Below, piece by piece: positions 59,922-64,000 of a DNA stretch of 64,000 nt. Position 1 is the first letter of the stretch. Every line of letters begins with the position of its first letter. The notes beneath the pieces were generated by a model, which was given only the letters and a program-made list of their open reading frames with translations, made no database searches and was not told where the DNA came from. Origin of the DNA: Gammaproteobacteria bacterium (GTDB lineage Bacteria; Pseudomonadota; Gammaproteobacteria; Steroidobacterales; Steroidobacteraceae); the NCBI GenBank assembly GCA_025359565.1, contig JANYFY010000017.1:1-64000 (forward strand), read 5' to 3'. The translations under genes were made by a program, and so were the position numbers.

Positions 59922-60353
59922 TTAAGCGGCTTCCACCAGGATTTTTTGTGGTTGTGCCACTGCCTGTTTGGGTATCGTGACTTCCAGCACGCCATTGTGA
60001 AACTTTGCCTTGATGCTTAACGTATCCGCAGTTTCCGGGAGGCTAAAACGGCGCTGGAACTCGCCATTGGTCCTCTCGATACGCCGATATCCCTCGCGCG
60101 CCTCGGGACGCAAGGCTGCGCGCTGCCCACGCACTGTGAGAACGCCTTGATCGGCTGTAATCTCAACGGCCTTTAGGTCGACGCCCGGAAGATCGACGTG
60201 CAGCACAAAGGCGTGAGTTTCCTCATGAATATCAACAGGGGGTACCCAAGCACCGCTGTCCGCTGCGGTAGTCATCGGCGCGCTAAACAGGCGATCGATA
60301 TCCTTTTGCAGCCGGCTGACAAGGGACCATGGTTCATAACGTAATACAGTCAT
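59922..60353 (-). CDS. Hsp20/alpha-crystallin small heat-shock protein
   Basis: 143 residues from ATG 60353 (MTVLRYEPWSLVSRLQKDIDRLF) with AAGGAG upstream. The alpha-crystallin domain spans VPPVDIHEETHAFVLHVDLPGVDLKAVEITADQGVLTVRGQR (in parts) to KFHNGVLEVTIPK, with the C-terminal anchoring motif near QKILVE. It holds unfolding proteins under stress. A sigma-32-like element lies upstream. Confidence 0.95.
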   Translation of the reverse strand: MTVLRYEPWSLVSRLQKDIDRLFSAPMTTAADSGAWVPPVDIHEETHAFVLHVDLPGVDLKAVEITADQGVLTVRGQRAALRPEAREGYRRIERTNGEFQRRFSLPETADTLSIKAKFHNGVLEVTIPKQAVAQPQKILVEAA

Positions 60354-60398
60354 TGCCGAACTCCTTGAAGGTGGCAGAACAATTCTGCATAGAGTTAA

Positions 60399-60426
60399 AA
60401 GTTGGGATCCTGGAGAGCATTTCAAC
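60399..60426 (-). promoter_or_regulatory. Possible sigma-32 (heat-shock) promoter of hsp20
   Basis: On the minus strand GTTGAAA (60426-60420) is followed after 14 bp (counting from GTTGAA) by CCCAACTT (60406-60399), near the CTTGAAA / CCCCATNT pattern of heat-shock promoters and about 45 bp before the start codon. Matches are partial. Confidence 0.4.
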
Positions 60427-60818
60427 CGGCGGTAACAAAGTTTTCATCGAATTAATCTTAACGGGGTGCTGAAAGTCAACCGCAAATATCGAAAATCAAG
60501 CTTCGATATTGTTAAACATCGTGTCAACACAAGATGTTGCGATTGGCTACTAATTCACTTGACGCATGCCTGACATGGTGCAATCATGCTATCTCTCGGA
60601 AAATCCTAGTAAGATACTGAAAAGTAACGATATTTTTTATATAAAATAATCTCTAATTGCTCTTGACGGTGATCATCCACACGTTTTAACCTTCTCCCCC
60701 CGACACAATATGTTGTGGTTACCGAATTTCCTTATTCCCAAAACGTTAAATCATTGTGCATTCAAAAGAAATTTTGGATGGGGCTTGGTTTTTTTGAAAT
60801 GGAGCGACATTAATAAAC
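60427..60818. other. AT-rich intergenic region between hsp20 and nrdJa
   Basis: A 390-bp gap without a credible gene. It holds a perfect 9-bp inverted repeat AATATCGAA...TTCGATATT (60485-60510, 8-nt loop), a weaker NrdR-box-like site ACACAAGATGTTGCGA (60527-60542), the nrdJ promoter and its NrdR-box-like palindrome, and a long AT-rich leader before the nrdJa ATG. Confidence 0.7.
60663..60718 (+). promoter_or_regulatory. nrdJ promoter with NrdR-box-like palindrome
   Basis: TTGACG (60663-60668) and TTTAAC (60685-60690) with a 16-bp spacer make a fair sigma-70 promoter. ACACAATATGTTGTGG at 60703-60718, over the expected start, matches the NrdR consensus acaCwAtATaTwGtgt at nearly every position. 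NrdR represses ribonucleotide reductase genes when dATP is plentiful. Only one strong box is seen here; tandem boxes are usual. Confidence 0.65.
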
Positions 60819-62966
60819 ATGAACACGGTGGTTAAAATAGAGCCCAAAAGCGTTAGCAGCATTCCGTTTCAAGATGCATCAATTGATATTTGGGATAAGA
60901 AATATCGTTTGACGGCTAAGGACGGCTCACCCATTGACCACTCTATGGACGATACTTATAAGCGTGTCGCACGAGCCTTAGCCGATGTAGAAATAGAAGA
61001 ATTGCGTGAGCAGTGCTACGAATCGTTTTTGTGGGCATTGCGTCAAGGCGCCATTCCCGCCGGTCGAGTGACTTCGAACGCGGGTGCATTGGCACATAAA
61101 CCAGCAACGTCGACGATCAATTGCACTGTATCGGGCACGATTCGTGATTCGATGGACGATATTTTAAATAAAGTGCACGAAGCGGGATTGACGCTTAAAG
61201 CCGGTTGCGGAATTGGGTATGAGTTTTCTACTTTACGGCCTCGCGGCGCCTATGTGTCAGGAGCGGGTGCCTACACCTCCGGGCCTTTGTCCTTTATGGA
61301 TATTTACGACAAAATGTGTTTTACGGTGTCCTCGGCCGGCGGGAGACGGGGCGCTCAAATGGGGACCTTTGATATCGGACACCCTGACGTGTTGGAGTTC
61401 ATTCGCGCAAAACGTGAAAATGGACGTTTGCGTCAATTTAATTTGTCCTTACTTATTACCGAGGAATTCATGAAAGCCGTCAAGCACGACGCGCCGTGGT
61501 GTCTTGCTTTTCCTCTGGACACCAAAGAATTTGAAGCGGACCAACCCGATATTGCGGACTCGATGAAATTCGTTTGGCGTGAATGGCCAAGCACTGCCGG
61601 CTATGTAGCGAATGATGCCGGCTTGGTTGTGTGTAAGATTTATAAAATATTGCCCGCGCGTCGTGTGTGGGATCTGATCATGTCGTCCACCTACGATTTC
61701 GCCGAACCCGGCTTTATTTTGATCGATAAGGTAAATGAGATGAACAATAATTGGTGGGTGGAGAATATCCGCGCCACTAATCCTTGCGGGGAACAACCAT
61801 TGCCGCCTTACGGCTCGTGTCTCTTGGGTTCAGTGAATCTCACTAAGTTTGTGATCGATCCATTTACGGATGATGCGCGTTTTGATTGGGAGACCTATCG
61901 TAAGGTGGTGAAAGTGTTCACCCGCATGCTGGACAACGTGGTGGAGATTAACGGCCTACCCCTGGCGCAACAGCGAGATGAAATATTGCGCAAGCGCCGC
62001 CATGGCATGGGTTTTTTAGGATTGGGATCCGCTATTACTATGCTCTGCATGAAGTATGGCTCGAAGAAATCGGTAGCGTTCTCGCAGAACGTATCGCGTG
62101 AAATGGCAATGGCGGGTTGGGAAGCAGGATTGGAATTGGCCCGCGAAAAAGGTGCGGCGCCGATCATGAACGAAGAGTTTAATGTGACGCCTGAAATGCT
62201 GCGTAAGCGCCCTGAAATGATTAAAGATGGATGGCGTGTAGGTGCGCGTATTTTAGGGCGAGTACTGCATGCTCGCTACAGCCGATATATGCAGCGCATT
62301 GCTGAAGCAGCGCCGGAGTTGGTGGATGAGCTTGCGGAAATAGGGGCGCGCTTCACGCACCATACTTCTATAGCGCCTACTGGAACGATCTCGCTGTCGC
62401 TTGCTAATAACGCGTCAAATGGTATTGAACCGTCGTTTGCCCATCACTATTCTCGCAATGTTATTCGGGAAGGCAAGAAATCAAAAGAAAAAGTTGATGT
62501 GTTTTCATTTGAGTTGCTCGCATATCGCGAGTTGGTTAATCCGCGCGCAGTCCCAAATTCAGCAAATCCGGCGGAAAAACTACCGGAATATTTTGTGTCA
62601 GCAGATGATATCGGTCCCAAGGAACATGTGGATATTCAGGCGGCTGCGCAAATTTGGATAGATTCGTCGATCTCGAAGACGGCAAATGTGCCGACTAATT
62701 ATCCTTATGAAGATTTTAAAGATATTTATCGCTATGCCTATGAAAAAGGCTTAAAAGGTTGCACCACTTTTCGTTTCAATCCTGAGGCATTTCAAGGCGT
62801 ATTGGTCAAAGATGAAGATCTTAAGAACACCACGTATGTGTTTACGACCGACGACGGTACGGAAATCGAAGCGAAAGGCGACGATGAGATCGAATATGAC
62901 GGCGAGATGCATTCCGCTGCCAATCTCTTTGATGCTTTGAAAGAAGGCTATTATGGAAAGTTTTGA
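60819..62966 (+). CDS. nrdJa: B12-dependent ribonucleotide reductase, large part (NrdJa)
   Basis: 715 residues of class II reductase. STINCTVSGTI carries the first active-site Cys, NPCGEQPLPPYGSCLLGSVNLT the finger-loop Cys and Glu, and SIAPTGTISL the nucleotide region. The C-terminal TSCPD/zinc part is absent because it is encoded by the next gene, as in Pseudomonas aeruginosa NrdJa/NrdJb. The enzyme makes deoxynucleotides using adenosylcobalamin and needs no oxygen. Confidence 0.95.
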   Translation: MNTVVKIEPKSVSSIPFQDASIDIWDKKYRLTAKDGSPIDHSMDDTYKRVARALADVEIEELREQCYESFLWALRQGAIPAGRVTSNAGALAHKPATSTINCTVSGTIRDSMDDILNKVHEAGLTLKAGCGIGYEFSTLRPRGAYVSGAGAYTSGPLSFMDIYDKMCFTVSSAGGRRGAQMGTFDIGHPDVLEFIRAKRENGRLRQFNLSLLITEEFMKAVKHDAPWCLAFPLDTKEFEADQPDIADSMKFVWREWPSTAGYVANDAGLVVCKIYKILPARRVWDLIMSSTYDFAEPGFILIDKVNEMNNNWWVENIRATNPCGEQPLPPYGSCLLGSVNLTKFVIDPFTDDARFDWETYRKVVKVFTRMLDNVVEINGLPLAQQRDEILRKRRHGMGFLGLGSAITMLCMKYGSKKSVAFSQNVSREMAMAGWEAGLELAREKGAAPIMNEEFNVTPEMLRKRPEMIKDGWRVGARILGRVLHARYSRYMQRIAEAAPELVDELAEIGARFTHHTSIAPTGTISLSLANNASNGIEPSFAHHYSRNVIREGKKSKEKVDVFSFELLAYRELVNPRAVPNSANPAEKLPEYFVSADDIGPKEHVDIQAAAQIWIDSSISKTANVPTNYPYEDFKDIYRYAYEKGLKGCTTFRFNPEAFQGVLVKDEDLKNTTYVFTTDDGTEIEAKGDDEIEYDGEMHSAANLFDALKEGYYGKF

Positions 62967-62968
62967 TC

Positions 62969-63667
62969 ATGACTCATATTAAAATAGACAAAAAAATTGC
63001 CAAGTATCGCGTGCTTAAGCCTCAGATTAAGGAGGTTCCGCTTGCCAAAGAAGCACTGAAGACACAAGACAATGTTATTTGGATGCATGAGAAATTAGAG
63101 CGACCCGAGGTGCTAATAGGGTCGACGTACAAGATTAAAACTCCCGTGTCTGATCATGCTATGTACGTGACGATTAACGACATATTGCTGAATGAGGGAA
63201 CTTTGCACGAGCAGCGTCGACCTTTCGAAGTTTTTATAAATTCTAAAAATCTCGATCATTTCCAATGGATTGTGGCGCTTACCCGCGTGATATCTGCGGT
63301 TTTTCGCAAGGGCGGTGACACCACTTTTCTGGTCGACGAGCTCAAGGCGGTATTCGATCCGCGCGGTGGCTATTGGCAGCCCGGCGGTAAGTTTATGCCC
63401 TCGACAATTGCTGAATTAGGTTATGTGATCGAACGGCACCTACAATCAATCGGACTTCTAAAAAAACCCGAGCTGGATGTACATCAGCGCAAGTTAGTGC
63501 AGGAAAAGCGTGCTGAATTCGAAGCGCGCACTAAGCAAACGGATGCTTTTTCAAAGTCGCATTTTCCGGAAGGAGCTCAGCTGTGTAGTAAATGCAGTAC
63601 CGCTGCTATGGTGATGATGGATGGTTGTAATACCTGTTTGAACTGCGGCGATTCAAAGTGCGGTTGA
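62969..63667 (+). CDS. nrdJb: B12-dependent ribonucleotide reductase, small part (NrdJb)
   Basis: 232 residues from ATG 62969 (THIKIDKKIAKYRV); a TTG six bases earlier overlaps the nrdJa stop. It carries the TSCPD domain (PFEVFINSKNLDHFQWIVALTRVISAVFRKGGD in parts) and a C-terminal zinc ribbon, CSKC...CNTCLNCGDSKC, whose last cysteines are thought to re-reduce the active site. It completes the reductase made by nrdJa. Confidence 0.93.
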   Translation: MTHIKIDKKIAKYRVLKPQIKEVPLAKEALKTQDNVIWMHEKLERPEVLIGSTYKIKTPVSDHAMYVTINDILLNEGTLHEQRRPFEVFINSKNLDHFQWIVALTRVISAVFRKGGDTTFLVDELKAVFDPRGGYWQPGGKFMPSTIAELGYVIERHLQSIGLLKKPELDVHQRKLVQEKRAEFEARTKQTDAFSKSHFPEGAQLCSKCSTAAMVMMDGCNTCLNCGDSKCG

Positions 63668-63675
63668 TGCGTGTT

Positions 63676-64000
63676 CTAAGGGACTGCATGGCGTGCGCGA
63701 GCGTACTCCGCTAAAACGGCACGGTTATCATGGCTTTCAATGAAGCGTACAGTTTGAATATTGCGGCCGCGAAATTGCAGTTCAATTTTTCGACTATCAC
63801 CCAAACGAATAAGTGTTGCTGAACTTAGTCCAAAATAGGCGCTTTGTCCCCAAGAAACCTTCGGTTCATAAGGTTGTTTCTCAAGGGGCGGGACTTCTAT
63901 GAGCGTCAACGGTACAGGCTTATTATCGATTACTAGTGCCACGGCAGCCGCTTCGTGAATGTCCCCGATAGGCTGATCGTTGCCTGGCGCTACGTGTACC
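63676..64000 (-). CDS. Unidentified protein, C-terminal part (cut by right edge)
   Basis: A minus-strand frame open to the window edge; at least 107 codons with no stop. Readable segments are AAAVALVIDNKPVPLTLIEVPPLEKQPYEPKV (in parts), FGLSSATLIRLGDSRKIELQFRGRNIQTVRFIESHDNRAVLAEYARARHAVP (in parts). GTG 63942 is not necessarily the start. I do not recognise the family; it is convergent with nrdJb, 8 bp away. Confidence 0.6.
   Translation of the reverse strand, partial: VHVAPGNDQPIGDIHEAAAVALVIDNKPVPLTLIEVPPLEKQPYEPKVSWGQSAYFGLSSATLIRLGDSRKIELQFRGRNIQTVRFIESHDNRAVLAEYARARHAVP

Noticed and set aside
1-64000. CRISPR arrays, IS elements, rRNA genes
   Set aside because: None seen: no regularly spaced repeats, no transposase-like frames and no rRNA sequence.

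Overview
The window reads as a stretch of gammaproteobacterial chromosome carrying one integrated conjugative segment. Lineage clues are the rpsU-yqeY-dnaG-rpoD macromolecular synthesis block, a Pseudomonas-style split B12-dependent ribonucleotide reductase (NrdJa/NrdJb), YaeQ, HrpB, MidA, a PA4780-like RIO kinase and a tRNA-Ile2(CAU) of gammaproteobacterial type. GC looks moderate by eye. I cannot name a genus; an environmental lineage near Xanthomonadales, Nevskiales or Steroidobacterales is only a guess.

Layout. 1-3.1 kb (minus): OmpR-type regulator, exported LysM-FecR protein and a CHASE2 sensor cut by the left edge. 3.2-7.0 kb: YidB-like protein, an NTF2-fold protein, a His-rich CDF metal exporter with a 13-bp tandem repeat at its start codon, then a minus-strand operon (DUF1475, DUF2062, CFA/coclaurine-N-methyltransferase-like enzyme). 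7.1-9.7 kb: HrpB helicase. 9.7-10.1 kb: tRNA-Ile2(CAU) split by an Azoarcus-like group I intron. 10.2-24.9 kb: a conjugation region with SSB, VirB2 to VirB11 (including a 37-residue VirB7-like lipoprotein), two paralogous coupling ATPases around a small membrane protein, a MOBQ relaxase, a phosphoribosyltransferase and a GIY-YIG-like protein. No integrase, replication gene or VirB1 is visible.

25-38.4 kb: PAP2 phosphatase, DgkA, lipocalin, the ligase-associated exonuclease/DNA ligase pair, a polyprenyl glycosylphosphotransferase, a TPR/lipocalin-like exported protein, a DUF1295 membrane protein, an OmpA protein with calcium-type repeats, an LEA-type lipoprotein, a TlpA-like thioredoxin and an OsmC protein. 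38.4-43 kb (minus): rpoD, dnaG, yqeY, rpsU, with a good sigma-70 promoter before rpsU. 43-49.4 kb: tsaD, folB, a histidine ammonia-lyase homologue lacking the MIO tripeptide, pteridine-reductase-like SDR, MidA and cca.

49.4-56.6 kb (plus): an exported zinc aminopeptidase followed by an exported fusion of a glutamate racemase with a class A beta-lactamase-like domain, YaeQ, and a coupled TPR protein/SDR/RIO kinase operon. 56.6-60.4 kb (minus): methyltransferase, NDUFA9-like protein, DegQ-type protease and Hsp20. 60.8-63.7 kb: nrdJa-nrdJb behind a promoter with an NrdR-box-like palindrome, then an unidentified gene cut by the right edge.

Most notable: the racemase/beta-lactamase fusion, the MIO-less lyase homologue, the intron-split tRNA with a 15-bp copy of its exon-intron junction at the edge of the conjugation region, the duplicated coupling protein, and two members of a His-signature TPR family.
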